Shown here: piece by piece, positions 1 through 13,049 of the stretch
How the letters are laid out: the number at the start of each line of letters is the position of its first letter
Numbering within the stretch: position 1 is the stretch's first letter
The notes under the pieces: generated by a model
What the model was told of the DNA's origin: nothing
Seen by the model: only the letters and a program-made list of their open reading frames with translations
Databases searched by the model: none
Assembly (NCBI GenBank): GCA_026686845.1
Contig: JAIVEN010000011.1
Coordinates: 24,042,501-24,106,500 of the forward strand
Source: Adenanthera pavonina
Taxonomy: Eukaryota > Streptophyta > Magnoliopsida > Fabales > Fabaceae
Direction: 5' to 3'
Length of the DNA stretch: 64,000 bases
Position numbers and translations under genes: made by a program

Positions 1-115
1 AAAATATTTTTTTAAAAAAATAGATGATTATTAACTAACTGATATTGGTGTACTTCCTTTTATCCTAAATATAAAACGTTTTCTAAAAGCTCTACTTGGT
101 CTAGAATATAAAGTA

Positions 116-374
116 TTCCCTCTATTCCCTATTATAAGTCATGTTTTAGAAGAATTTAAGTATACAAAATATAAATCACTTTATGATGATTAAATGTTCA
201 TTTCCATGTTTACTCCTCATTAAATAATTATGGTAAATAGAGATTATTAAGACGTGTATAATTTGATAATAGTGAAAAATTACAGTAAATTTTGCAACGT
301 TTAAGAATTTTAGTTACTTTTTCTTGGTGTGTGTAAAATGCTTAAAAGTGACTTATAATAGGGAATAGATGGAA
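116..374. mobile_element. Stowaway-like MITE (family S1)
   Basis: The left end reads TTCCCTCTATTCCCTATTAT and the right end is its near-perfect inverted copy, with one mismatch in about 26 bases. TA dinucleotides at 114-115 and 375-376 fit the TA target duplication of Tc1/mariner-Stowaway elements. The element is 259 bp, AT-rich and has no coding capacity, as is usual for Stowaway MITEs. Confidence 0.75.
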
Positions 375-1041
375 TATTATGTAATATTAACTACTTTTTT
401 TTCAATTATACACTTGTATCTTTCTTTTATGCAGCCACATAATATTTCATAAGAATTTGTTCTTGATTTATAAAATGAGATGTGCTGGTGGAGTAAATAG
501 GGGTAAAATAGGAAATAAATAGCATTTTTTAGAACATTAAGGATATAATTACATTTTTTTAAAATATGTGAATTAGTTAGTATTATCTAATATTTAGGAC
601 TGGAAGAAGTACATGCTATGAACTTTCAAGTGTCCCTTACATACATATATATAAATATATATATATGCATATATATATATATATAAATAATTGGAAGTTC
701 AAATCCTAGCTTTTCTGTGGAGTAAAAATAGTTAAAAATAATTTTCCTTTGTTTTACGCTAAGGAAAACTAGTCTATTTTATGAGGATACCCCATGTCCA
801 AGAGATAAAAAATAACTACTCATTACCCAATGTTTTAAATCTCACAATATACCAAGCCAGCAATTGTATCCAGATACTTTTTAAAAACATAAAATACAAA
901 TTATTTAAATTCATAGTCTCTCGTGCGTGGATTGTGGAATTAAAAGCAAATGCATTCGGTTGCGGCAAAAATAAATAAATAAATGCATCCGGATACTACT
1001 ATTGTAATATGGATTCTGGATTCAAGACTGAAGAGTAGTTA
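375..1041. other. AT-rich intergenic DNA
   Basis: No supported gene. There is a (TA)n tract at about 652-685. A 65-codon open frame at 781-978 lacks recognisable protein character. Confidence 0.5.
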
Positions 1042-1488
1042 GGCTCCGTTTGTTTCAGCTTTTTTTTTATGTGAAATCACTTTTTTTCATGTAAAAAAAT
1101 ACTTTTAAAATTTTTTAGAGTATTTATTTAAATTTTTAAAAATAATCAGAATCTAAAAAAAAAAAGTAGTTTTCTGCTTATTTTGATAAGCTACTTTAGA
1201 TGGCTTTTGAAAAAAATCAATTGCGTTAGATAAGAGAGAAAAAGGTATAAGAGACGGAGTGTAACAATGTAATTTTAAAAATTACAAAAATAACAATATT
1301 TGACCCCTTGAGAATATTATATTATAAATCCATATTTTTTCTTTATTTATTAAACAATTTAAAAATTATTTTTTTATTTTAATCAAACACAAAATAATTT
1401 CTACTTTTTTAAAAATTTCTAAACAATTAATTATTTTTTTAAATAATCTAAAAATCACTTTTTTTTAGAAACTTAAACAAACGGACTC
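1042..1488. mobile_element. Tourist/PIF-Harbinger-like MITE
   Basis: The ends form an inverted repeat: the left end starts GGCTCCGTTTGTTT and the reverse complement of the right end starts GAGTCCGTTTGTTT. Direct TTA at 1039-1041 and 1489-1491 matches the 3-bp TTA/TAA target preference of PIF/Harbinger-Tourist elements. The 447-bp interior is AT-rich and non-coding. A hAT-derived MITE with similar ends is an alternative, but I see no 8-bp duplication. Confidence 0.65.
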
Positions 1489-1491
1489 TTA

Positions 1492-2570
1492 GTTGAGATT
1501 CCAAATATTTGCGCATAATAATTATATATGGTTGTACTACCTTTGTTTTGTTTATCTGTCATTTAAACATTTTGTATAAAGATTAAAAAATATAATTGAT
1601 ATGTTAGAATTTATTTTAAATTTTTTAATATCTTCTTCAATAAATAGATAGATAAGAAAAAATAATTAATATTATCTTTAATTTTTAAAATGATATACAA
1701 AGGTGTAACTAGAAAAATAATAATTAATATTGTAGGTCAAATGACAGATAAATAAAAACAATTTTCTTAAAAAAAAGTGACAAATAAAAAAATAAAGAGA
1801 ATATTTATTATACATTGATGCATCAAGTGGGTCAAATGGATAAATAATTTACCATTTGGCTAGTGAATTATTTTATAATAAATGTTAATTAATGACTAAC
1901 TTAATTTCAATTCTCATACATAAGTAGTCAATGAAGTAGCATAGTTATAAAAGTTAAATAATCTTCCAATAATATAAATAATTAGTATTTATTATGTCAA
2001 TTTTTATTAATAAATGTGTTATATGGCTAAGTAATTTTTTTACACCAATTATGGCTAAGTAATTTAAATGCTCATTAAGTAGCCATGAATGATTCAACAC
2101 TGTAATAAGAAGTACTTTTAAATTTTTCAATAATAACTTCTCTAAGTTTTTTATAGATGCCTAATGTGCTTAATTATTAGTTGGCCTCCAACTAAAGGTT
2201 AGTTGCATAGTGAGCAAAATCACATAAGTCTTTGTTCGATGCTATGTGGTTTGAATTCATGTGTTCACAGAATATTCTTTTGGTATTTGACCAGGTGTTT
2301 TATTCCACTTGGAGGAGAGGTTTTTTTTCCCCTCTTCAATTACTGAAAGAGAGAAGAGGAATTTTAACGGTCCCTTCTTTTGTTTGAAAGGGAAATGGAG
2401 AAAAAATAATAATAAATAAACTATTATGTGCTCTATCAAATTGAAGTTCTTTTTTCTTTTTTGTGGTTTTTCTTTTGAAAAAATATTATATTACAATTTG
2501 TAATTCTCTTATTTTAGAAATGCAAAACTTTCACTTTACTTATTACACAAATCTCATTTACTATTTATTA
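1492..2570. other. AT-rich intergenic DNA
   Basis: No gene is supported. The minus-strand open frame at 2257-2439 has low-complexity composition and no start context or homology that I recognise. Confidence 0.45.
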
Positions 2571-2827
2571 CTCACAAGGCCTTTTACCCTAATCATAAGT
2601 AAATGACCTTTTACAGTATACAAGCAAGTAAGTATTTATTATATATTTTTAAAAAAATATTCTTATTTAATATACCCCAAAGAAAGAGAAAAAGAGATTA
2701 AATAATGGTAGTTTTGAAAAAAAATATTATAATTTTAAAAAAAATTAAGATAATTAATTAACTTTAACTTACGTTCTTCATTCGCATGATTCGTTTAAAA
2801 TAATATTATATTAAGAACCGGAGAGAG
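2571..2827. mobile_element. degraded Stowaway-like MITE (family S2)
   Basis: TA at 2569-2570 and 2828-2829 flank a 257-bp segment. Its interior runs collinear with the well-preserved MITE at 13168-13432: an AAAGAGAAAAAGAG tract, a GGTAGTTTTG-like block, a TTAACTTTAACTT-like block and an ATTCGCATGATTCG-like block, in the same order. The terminal inverted repeat is mostly decayed. It is identified as a second copy of the same family by comparison within the window. Confidence 0.6.
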
Positions 2828-3644
2828 TATAATTTTTTATTAATGTATTTTTAAGGTTATTTGACCAATTTTACAACATAATCTCATTATTGAGGTTAAC
2901 ATCAACTTAAATATTCTTATTATAATATCACAAATAAAATTTTATTACCTTATTGTACGAAAAATAAATTTCGATGATAGTAAAATGAATTATAATATAC
3001 GCCTAATGTTATAGACAAAAGAGAATCAATTTCCACATTTTAATTTACAACAAACGTCATAATTGTACCAGGTACCATATGCTACAAGCTCAAAGCACTA
3101 GCGACTGCGATTTTGCTGAATGCACAAGGATAATTTTGGAATTACATATATATATATATATATAGTTGGGTCATAGAATCAGGTATATCAAATTGAACCT
3201 GCAATCTTGAAGTTTTACTACCCTGTATATTTGCTTTGTGACCTAATATATATATATCCTTCCTACATGTGGATTAATGGATTCACGTCCATTTGGTTAT
3301 CCACAAGGATTTTAGGAGACAGCAATTGGTTAATTCACATTGGGACTTAAAGTCACATCTTGCCATTATGTTGGAATATAAATTTTCAAAATGTCTATAG
3401 TGACATGGTTGATCTTTTGGCAAAGTAGGTAATATTATTTATAATATTTTATCTTATTCACGTTAGTGGGGGAATAATACAAAGGGACATTGTGAATGAA
3501 TTTGCATTTTCATGATTGATTTGGTTTCCAAGTTTTACTTAATATGGCTAGGTGATGTTATAACTATGCATATAAATTTGTTAGATTACTTGATTCTAAT
3601 TAATGGATTGATGCTATTTCTTTTATTATTTGAGCATCCGATAT

Positions 3645-3815
3645 CCATGGGCCACGAAGACCCATGACTAATTTAGATTCGAGGTGGGACGGGTATTTAG
3701 GTAAAATTTCTTCTCATAAACGTGTCTTCGAAGGTTTGAACCCTTGACTTTACAGGTAAAGTCCGCCTTGGGGGACATCTCCCATATCACTGGCCCAACT
3801 CTTTTTGGGTTAGAT
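3645..3815. repeat. possible tRNA-derived (SINE-like) repeat
   Basis: The segment contains GGTTTGAACCC at 3733-3743, close to the pol III box B consensus GGTTCGANNCC, followed by the perfect palindrome GACTTTACAGGTAAAGTC. I see no clear box A, poly-A tail or target duplication. It is listed only as a candidate dispersed repeat. Confidence 0.2.
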
Positions 3816-4565
3816 TGATGCTATTAACTTCCTTTTTTTTAGCACTGTGAAGGAATTAATTTAAATTTGGAGAGATAGAGCCATCTTCATCAAATTAAGC
3901 TAGACAGTGAAGAAGAGAAAGAAAGTTTAATTTGGTCCTTTTTTCTTTGTTGTGCATGTAATTTTTATTATAATTTTTATAATTGTGTTTCAATAACTTG
4001 AGCGAGCACATTAACTCATCATGACCAAATATTGCATGCTTTGTAAGTATTATTTTATTTATCAGGTCAAAAAATATTATTATTCGTATTTATTTATTTC
4101 TTTATTTATTATTTTGGGTTATAGGGTGTGGTCTAGTACCTCATTATGCATGTCAACCAGTAGAAGTCATGTTAGACTGTCTCCACAAGTTTTACCAGGT
4201 GCTAGCCAAATCATTTTAAAATTCTCCCAGAAAGAAAAAATAAAGAAAAGAAAAAAGTAAGAATTCATTTCTTTGGAAGAATCAAGTAATTAAATTCTCA
4301 AAATTAAATAAGTTTGTTCAGATATTTTGATTAAAGAAGAAAATCTAAATCCCAAAGGAAATCAAATGTAATTTTAGAATTCATTTTCTGATTTGAAATT
4401 TTTAAACAGAAAAAGAACCTGGATACGAGAATTTCAAGTGTTTCCTAGCGAGAAGAATTTCCAAGTGTTAAAAAAATTAATATCATGTCTCCTGAATTTA
4501 ATTTTGTAAATGATTTAAATAGTAGCTTTTAGATGTTTAAAATATTATTTTAAGAATAAGAAAAA

Positions 4566-4760
4566 ATTGATCCATTAATCCTTATAGTTTACATAAATTT
4601 TTTAAATAACTCCTTATAATTTAAAAATTTTCAACTTCATTTCTATACTTTATAACAGTTATAAAATCAGCCCTCATATTTTCATCATTTAATAATTTTG
4701 TCCTTAAATTGATGATGTGAATAATTAAACAATTAAAATATTTATTAGTTAAATAATTAA
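4566..4760. repeat. dispersed repeat with repeated CCTTATAGTTT-type motif
   Basis: Imperfect repetition of a phrase like 'TCCTTATAGTTTACATAAATTTT' (in short units) occurs about three times, alternating with TTTCAACTTCATTTC-type blocks. A similar style of sequence occurs in intron 1 of the gene near 10750-10860. It is non-coding, and I cannot assign the family. Confidence 0.3.
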
Positions 4761-5241
4761 GATGAAAAACCAGCTATCATCACTTGACGAATTTGATTAG
4801 ATTCAAATTTGAATTATGTGCGTCGCTTTTGAAAATGGAACAATAGCATTCTGACTATGCAGAAGAGGAAACATGCAAACATAGGATCTCCTTAAGTGCT
4901 CATCACATGTGATGATTAGATCTGGGATTAATTATATTTTTTATTATATTTTTATTTTATTAAATATATAATTTAAAATAAATATAATTTTATAATTGTC
5001 ACTTTTAAAAAATATATTGTTATTATATAAAAAAAATTAAAATAAAAAATTATAAATCTGGTTAATCTGGACGATCCAGTGATGAGCACCTTCTACTCAT
5101 CACCACTGAAGGCAAATTCGCTAACATATATACTATACCACTGTTGCTTAATTTAAAGTCTTCCACTGTCCTAATCGACTCTGCACCATAAGTCTCTATA
5201 ACCTTTGAGGAAAAGTTGAAGACCTTCTTTGGCCTTATATA

Positions 5242-5516
5242 TTCCCTCTCGTCGTTTTTATTAATTGCGTTTTTAAAATTTTATGTAGTTTTAAATATAA
5301 ATAATATTTTATAAATTTTTAGAATATTAATTATATTATTTTTAAAATATTTTTATTTATGAGTAAAAAAATATTAATTATTTAAATTTGTTATATTTAT
5401 TATGAGTAAAGATAAAAATTATATTAATTTTAAAATAATTTTAATATTATAAATAATTTTTCTTAAATTTAATAAGTTAATTGAAAATATTTTTTATTAA
5501 GATCGGATGGGATGGG
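5242..5516. mobile_element. candidate degraded Stowaway-like MITE
   Basis: The left end starts TTCCCTCTCGTCG after TA (5240-5241). The right end, reverse-complemented, reads CCCATCCCATCCGATC, preceded by TA (5517-5518). The similarity of the two ends is only partial. The interior is AT-rich and non-coding. Confidence 0.3.
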
Positions 5517-5518
5517 TA

Positions 5519-6467
5519 TGTCCTAAAAAAGCAGTGCAAACCAACGTGGATGGGCATTAATTAATATTAGTACTCGACAAACCCTCATGCCAATCTGCTA
5601 TCTCATTTGGTGATTTGATGGCGTCTACGTGTTAATGTTAGGCGTGCATCCACTACACCAACCGTCGGAGAAAAAGAAAACATCGACAAACAGGAAAAAC
5701 AAAAATGAATTTGAATTTCAATACAATCCCAATCGGTGAATAGGATCCGTGGAATTTATGTACAGGAACAAATGAATTCTAAAATGCCCCAAAAATTGAA
5801 AAATTACTTGAACAATGCAGACTTTTAAAACAAATTAGAAGTGAGTCCCATAAGCACAATACTGTAAATATTGTTTGACTAATGAAAATTGTAACTTATA
5901 AATTTTATTTTGTGAATATATATATATATATATTGATGATTACGAGAACAATGGCGTCCACGTCAACAATTCATGTGTGTACTCAACAAAATACATCATC
6001 TGTATACCTACTTGGCGTTAACAAGGATCACCACGTAAATATTTTTCAATTATAAGGATTAGTTAACGGTATAAATAGTCTGAAGTGTAGGTAAAAATTT
6101 TAGAACTATAGAATCACCTTGAAAAGAGATACAAGTATAGGCACTAAAAGAATTAATTTTTCTTTTTATTCTTTTTAATAGTCATAATATTTATCTACTT
6201 TTAGATAAAAAACACCAATGATATTTCAAACTCAAAATCAAATTTTTTTATTCCATTAATTCATTTTCAATTTGTAAATTGAATGAACCCCAAAGATTAT
6301 TGAGCAAGAGAAAGATCCGCTCAACTACACAAAAGAAACCTTTTCTTTTTTAATTTCACTATTAGAATTTGGTATAGTATCACACAACGTTTGAGGATCC
6401 ATTGTAATTCTCAAACTAAATAATTTACAAGCCAGTAATCCTCAGGGAAACAAAATTTCAAGAGGAT
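5519..6467. other. intergenic DNA downstream of the gene
   Basis: Nothing coding is supported. There is an (AT)n microsatellite at about 5917-5935. The last ~150 bases lie just 3' of the stop codon of the minus-strand gene and may include its 3' UTR. Confidence 0.4.
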
Positions 6468-9400
6468 TTATACAGAGGGTGGATTAGACCATCTTCTCTT
6501 TACCTCTGACTTCCATCGCACTTCTTTAAGTTTTCCATCCACCCCATAATCTCTCTCCATGACAAGGTTTATTCCTTCATCAGAGTACCATCCAACTCCA
6601 ATACAAAGAACACCATCCTTACCGATATCCACATAGCATGTTACACCTCCAGGAAGCCAAAGCATGGTAATATCCTGCATGTCTAGCATCTCCTCCTCTC
6701 CAAAAGAGTTGGTACTCTCAGGGAAGCTCCTATTCTTTAGAGTTTCTGTACAAAGGTATACATACGGGGTACTGTTTCCATTTTCGATCACATCGTCATC
6801 CCCAAACACCGGAGTTGCACTGACCTCAAAGATTTTCCAGGACCCAATCAGCTCTGATGGTCTGGTTCGTTTTCTTTGAGAAAATGGCTTTACATCCAAC
6901 TCCAGATCACTGTTTAGGATGATACTGAAATTAGTTGTTGCCTTAAACTCGAGGGGGGAATGACAGTAGGAAGGGGGAAAAGTCTAAGGCCTCAGTTTCG
7001 CACGGTACATTGAGTTTTGTAGAATTGTTTCCCTCATAATAAACGTCATATCACGTTTATATCTTTAAAACACAAGAGTTTCGTAAATGCAAATGCAAAC
7101 TACTACAAATGAAAATAAAGCACATATACCTCAGGTCACTCAGATTAGCAGGACTGGCCCATTGTTCTTCATACACAGCAACCCTCATAATCTGTATGTC
7201 TGAACCACCATCTATGAATTCAATGGTATGGACTACACGAATCCTTTTGTGGCAGCCTTTAACCAAGCACTAAAAATGATGAATTTGTGAGAGAATAAAA
7301 ACAACTTTTCCTGTTGAAATCTGATCTTCCAGTTTTCAAATGATAGGATAAGAAAGTCCTATTAATCAAACAGAGCACATTTCTATCTTACTCTGACATT
7401 TATTAATAACAGGAGCTTTATATTTTCATTCAAGGAGGCTACTAACCTACCAACATGAGAAGGAACTCTAAAACTTATGATGACCAATGAAAAAAAAAAA
7501 ACAAAAACAAAACAAAAATGGAGTGGGGAAAAGAGTAGGAATTAAAAATCAGTCATAATCTGAAAACATTACTGCTCGAGCGGATTACTGCATACTGATA
7601 TCACTTGTAGCACCAATACTAGATCATACTAACATTGCACTAGACCTACATAAAGTTCCCTTAGATTTTTGGTATTAGGTTCTCTTAACATGAGAAAAAA
7701 ATTGTGGTAGATCCAATCACCTGATTTTGAACTATAAAAACATCTACTAGCCATGTCATATTTAAAAAACTTGATAACGAAGATATAAAAGTTGTACACA
7801 AGTTTTATCTTTAACAATTATCACTAAAAGTAGTGCTGATTACCTCTACCGGTAAACATATTGATACCATGTGACTCTTCTGCCACAATTACATAACATC
7901 TTTAGTTAAACATAAATTTTCATAATCATAGTAGAGTAACTAAAAAGCCATGCTTAGGCAAGGCACTGAACATGAAGAGATGCAACTTATATACAAGTGA
8001 CCATCATTATAATTTTGGAATTCCTGTGAAAGAAGCTTCCAGTTAAGGAACAATTAACATGTGAAATCATTAAAAAGGTGAAAAGGGTGGTTAATGAAAT
8101 AATTATATATTGATTTCACTAATTATAAGTAATTCAAGGATGAAAAACTATCATATAATCAACAACAGATGTGCATAACTCCCCTTGTGCTCTACCATAT
8201 TGCAACATTGGACACTGAACAAAACTTTATGACTTATCAATACAAATAATAGTAAGGTCAGGAATGAGATGCTCAAACGGATATATGCCCATGCCTGCCA
8301 ACCAAAACCCCCACCCCACCCCATCAACACACACACACACACACAAACGCATGCATATAACTAAGCAGAACTGAGAAATCAATCCACTTTTCCATTTTTT
8401 TCAATACAAGTTAATTCATATTAGTTGCACACAAGACAAAACCAAACAACCGAAGCTGCTAAACTGATTATTAATGCATGATCTATGCTAGTTGAAACTG
8501 ACACTATATAAGGTGTTAAGCATATACGGTTCTATCAGTAGCATGTAGAACTTACTTGTTCAAACTTGTAAGTTGGAGTAATATAATACTTTGTTTCGTC
8601 AAGTTCTCCCAAAGAGATATCTACAGGACCCCTAGAGTAAGATCCATCCTGCAATTTAATAATCATTTATTAAGAGAATGAATGATAGGGAGAACAAATA
8701 TAGTGTTATATTTACAACAGTTATATGGATACTAAACATTGTCATGCAGATCATGTGATCCCTTTGATATTAAGATTTAGGGTAAGTTACAATCTGCTCC
8801 ATCGAAAACCCAAATTGCATGGTTGTATATCACATGATCCCATTGATGTCAAGATTTAGGAAAAATCAACTCCCCCTCGCTTGAAAGATGCCCAAATCAC
8901 ATGGTCCTCCTGTCAGTTTTGAAAATTTCACTCTCCCTTTAATTCAAAGATGCACTACAATGACCTCCCTTGCAACAAAATAGACTAAAAATATCCCTAT
9001 TGTACCTAATAGGAATGTTGAGTTTTTTAGTTACTTTAGCAAAACCCTTTGGAAGATTTTTGGTACCCAATTGAAGGTCTCGTATGCCTTTCATCCTCAA
9101 ACTGAAAGACAAACTATGGTTACAAACCATAGTTTAGGTGACCAACTCAGGTGTTTAGTTGGAGACATAGCTTAGGTTACAAACCTTTCATCCCCTAGGA
9201 ATGGGGATTTGATCTTACCCATAGGCCATAGCTGAGTTTGCTTAAAATACCTTAGTTAATCAGTCCACAAGCAAGAGCCATTTTCAGATTGTTCAAGGTT
9301 TTAATTCCAAACAGCCTATTGACCTTATGCCTATTCCCTTGACATCCTGCAGCTCTAAATGTAAAGTTACTTCCAAGTATCATGGGAGCCCAAAAAGTGT

Positions 9401-11586
9401 GACGGAGACATTACTTCCCGAAATAGCAATCTAAGCCTAAACCACTACCAAGAGGAAACATCCCATATCCCAGCTGACATAACCCTTGAACTCCGACGTG
9501 ATTATAATGTGATATTTTGATCCCAACCACAGGAGTACACAAGTTCTTTCACTCCACCTTAGGTCAATAGAAAAGTAACTTTTGACCAAACATGTACCCT
9601 GGGCATTCACAGCACATGAAACATAGGGAACAATTCTCATACTAGCCTAACAGGGCCAAATCAATTTAGAGTATGATCTTTAGTTCTTTACAACTAAGCA
9701 TCCTCTTATTTACAGCTAGGTCACAATTTTAAAGTCATTGAAGTGTATATTTATGACAAATCTTAAACATCTTACATGAAAACATGACAAAATTAAGATT
9801 AACCAACATTTTATTCCCACTGCACCACTATGAAGATTGTATATGAAAAGAGTTTAGAGCAATAATCAATCAACAAGGATAGCAAGGAAGAAAAAGAAAG
9901 AAAGAAAGAAACCACAGACATTGAGCAGATGAGAATAAACATGTTTTGATTACTAAGACAGAAAATTCAGGGTTGTATTACCAAAATATTCAGACAGTTC
10001 TTCACTTCACAGAACCATAAAAAATATTATCCTTTTCTTGTAAGTATTAGTGATGATGATAGGTCATATATCCCATTCTACAAGGAAGTCTGCAAACTAT
10101 AAGTCTAACAACAATATTATCATGTGTCCTGGCTATGAACAATAACTTAGCATCCGTAGAGAAATATATACTAGCATGTAAAAGGCAGAGCTTACTTCAA
10201 AATAAACAAGGCCTGGTTCACATTCCATAACATCTTCTTCCATCAAATCACTTCTTTCAAAGTCAAAGGACTCAAACGTAGGCAAGACAGTACTTGTTGC
10301 ATTGTCACTGATCTTTTCCTTCATAAGTACAGTGGCAACACCATCGCTGGATCCTTCTTTAGCTATGTTGTCTCCCTCAGTATGCTGCAGTGTTTCCCCA
10401 AAAGGGTTCAAAGTCACCCAATTAATTTTTCTCTGAATTTGAGATGTTGGTCCACCAGATGGCGATGGCACTGCCTCAACGCGGGAAAGGGTATAGCAGT
10501 CATATAGGTTTTCATTCCTGTTACCTATTTCAACTGGCTCCATTTTGGCAGTAAAAGGAGAAAATACTGCACCGACACCCTTCCAAATCCCACTGACACT
10601 GCTAGCAAATGTGTTCCAAACTGGTTTTATTACTGGTTCCTGAAAGAGTCAACTCTGTCACATTCTACTCCTAAATAATAATATGTAGTACTAATCATTT
10701 AACATTTATATAGACATCAAATAACGTATAGAGTAAAACAAGTTTTTTAGATAGGGTTAAGCCCAAAAGTCCATCCAAATTTTGGAAAAACTAATTGAAT
10801 TTTGTCCAGAAATGAAAGAATTTAACACAATTTTTTTATTATGTTGTCTTCCACTCAACATATTATCCGTCATCAGCACAGCATTAAATGTCCCAAATCG
10901 TTCAACATAACAAAAGCAAACAAAGGATACATTTTCATGATTAGAAATTCCAAATTTCAGATAGGCTTGTCAAGGATACCAAATAGTGTTCTTACTGCTA
11001 TCTAAATAGCTACCTTGTTATAACAATATCTCAGAAACCAAATCATTTCTTTGTCGACATGCTAATTCAGATATAAATGCCAAAAAGGTTCCAATCTCCA
11101 TTAACTACTTAGTACCAATCACCTAACTAAATTCTCTTTTTCCACATATTTCCCCACATTGTACCCACTTTACCATACCTGAGTCTGAAGAACCGTCTCA
11201 ACCTCCATCAACATAGTCCCAGACACCATGACTCTACCACCCCTATCTCTCTTCCTCTTCACCATCCTCCTTCCCTTCTGCTTCCTCCGATTGGCTCTCT
11301 CTCTCTTTTTATCCGCCGCATCCTTCGCCAGATCGTTGTCAACACTCCAGACATTGTCCTTCTTGCCCTTTATTCGTAACCTCTCTCTGGGACCAGAGTT
11401 CTGAGAGGGTTTCTGGGCCTGAGCGACAAGCCTTGTAGAACTAGGGTTTGGAAAGCTATAAGATGAGGAAGAGAGAGAGGAGAACAAGTTGTGAGTGGAG
11501 AAGAGGGTGCGATGGAATCCGAGAAGGTATTGGTCGCAGTGGTGAGTGGTGAAGGCCTTGGTGAAGTGAAGAGATGGCGATTGCAT
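6468..11586 (-). CDS. predicted chloroplast-targeted DUF3598/calycin-like protein, five exons
   Basis: Spliced gene. Exons on the minus strand are 11586-11179, 10639-10196, 8648-8556, 7269-7130 and 6909-6468, all bounded by GT/AG. Intron phases are 0, 0, 0 and 2, giving 508 residues and a TAA stop. The first ATG is chosen because it opens a Ser/Thr-rich, acid-poor stretch of about 55 residues typical of a plastid transit peptide. Next comes a very basic Lys/Arg segment at about residues 75-120. The middle has IWKGVGAVFSPFTAKMEP and CYTLSRVEAV. The C-terminal half has CLVKGCHKRIRVVHTIEF, GSWKIFEVSATPV, and LPGGVTCYVDI with GVGWYSDEG near the end. This pattern recalls the DUF3598 proteins of cyanobacteria and plants, which have a predicted beta-barrel (calycin-like) fold. 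That assignment is from memory of the family and is moderate. The biochemical function is unknown. No frameshift or premature stop lies in the joined frame, so it appears to be a live gene, unlike everything else in the window. Confidence 0.82.
8327..8345. repeat. (CA)n microsatellite in intron 3
   Basis: About nine CA units lie inside the intron between exons 3 and 4 of the minus-strand gene. Confidence 0.85.
9893..9911. repeat. (AAAG)n microsatellite in intron 2
   Basis: A short AAAG tandem run lies inside the intron between exons 2 and 3. Confidence 0.75.
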
Positions 11587-11640
11587 GTTCGTGAATTTGG
11601 GGAGAGAGAAAAAGCAAAATAATATTCAACGATTTCAACT

Positions 11641-11650
11641 TTATATTGGT
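11641..11650 (-). promoter_or_regulatory. possible TATA region of the gene
   Basis: On the minus strand ACCAATATAAAG lies about 55 bases upstream of the ATG at 11586. The spacing is plausible for a short 5' UTR. The call rests only on motif and position. Confidence 0.3.
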
Positions 11651-13044
11651 TGCTACTTATTAGAACTTGCGGTGCTTCAACGAAATTTAGTGCTCATTTT
11701 TAACTCATTTGTATTATCCCGGCCATTTGGGGGCCCTGTTCAGGCATAACAGAGGAAAAAGAATCTTCTTATTTATACTGTAAGTGAATTGGGTCCAGAA
11801 TATAAAATATAGAATATAGAAAAAGAAATGAGATATATAATATTTATTATATTTTTATAATTATTATTTAAAATAATTATTTCTTTATGTCCTTATCATA
11901 AATTATTTTTAGAAGATTTTTATAGTTCTAAAATTATAGTGAAAAAAGGTTGGAGCATTTAACATTTTTTTACAAATATCCATATTAACTACACATTGCA
12001 ATGAATATGAGATTACAATTAAATCAATTTAATTTGGGATAATTTTATAAAGTAATGGAAATTTTGACAAATTTGCATTTTAAGTAGTTAAAAGTGAAAT
12101 ATTCTCTTTATTCCCTTTTTCATATTGATTAATGTTTAAACGTAATTAATATGTGAAAATTTCTTGTAACTTTTCCATTATACCCTTATTTTTTTGGTTT
12201 TTGATCAACTCCATTATGCCCTTATTAGAATTAACCTACCTATTAAAAAAATAGCCAACGCAATTACAATGATTATAAATGTAGTTTGTTTTAATTGTGG
12301 CCAATCCATGATTCATTGATGAATACAATTAATGGCGTTCCCTAATGATATGACCACTATGCACAAATATTATCATCATGGAGCAACCAAGCGAACACCG
12401 AACATGTATATAGATAGACGAGGAAGATTGTTTGATTTAAACATTGGAGGGAACTGCTGAAAGGAATTCATTCTATTTAGATTATGCCAAATTTCAATAT
12501 GAATTTTTAATTTCCCAAATCTGAATGCTAATGTAGAAGAATTAGATTGTGGCTTCTATCTAAGTTCTTGCATGTGCTTCAATACATCAAATTTCTTTAT
12601 CAAACATTTTTCTCTGACTTAAACAATAAGCTATCCGTGGAAGATGACACAGACATGGGGATAAACTACCAGAACCTAACTTAAATGCAGGTATGTATAG
12701 ATTGTTTTGTTACAGTTAGCTGGATGTTTAAAATTTTTTTAAGATATTTGTATGTTTCCACTTATGTATTTATCTTTTTCTTTAATTTTAATTCATGTTG
12801 ATATTTCAGAGCTAGATGGTGACATCAATCAAAAGTCCAGATCCTTCAATACCTCAAATTTCTTTATCATATGCTTATCTATTCAACTTAAACAGTGAAT
12901 CATCTACAGAGGTTGATGCACATATGGAAATAGGTATATTAGTATCATCTTATCTATTTTATTCAATTTCTTACTATTTATTATTTTTTCTTTATTTAAC
13001 TTCTTATGTTCTAGTTAGAAGTGTAGGACTAACTCAAGTATCAA
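11651..13044. other. AT-rich intergenic DNA
   Basis: Upstream flank of the gene. The 83-codon open frame at 12816-13067 runs into the LTR that starts at 13050 and shows no recognisable domain. I see no supported gene or element here. Confidence 0.45.
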
Positions 13045-13049
13045 GAAAT

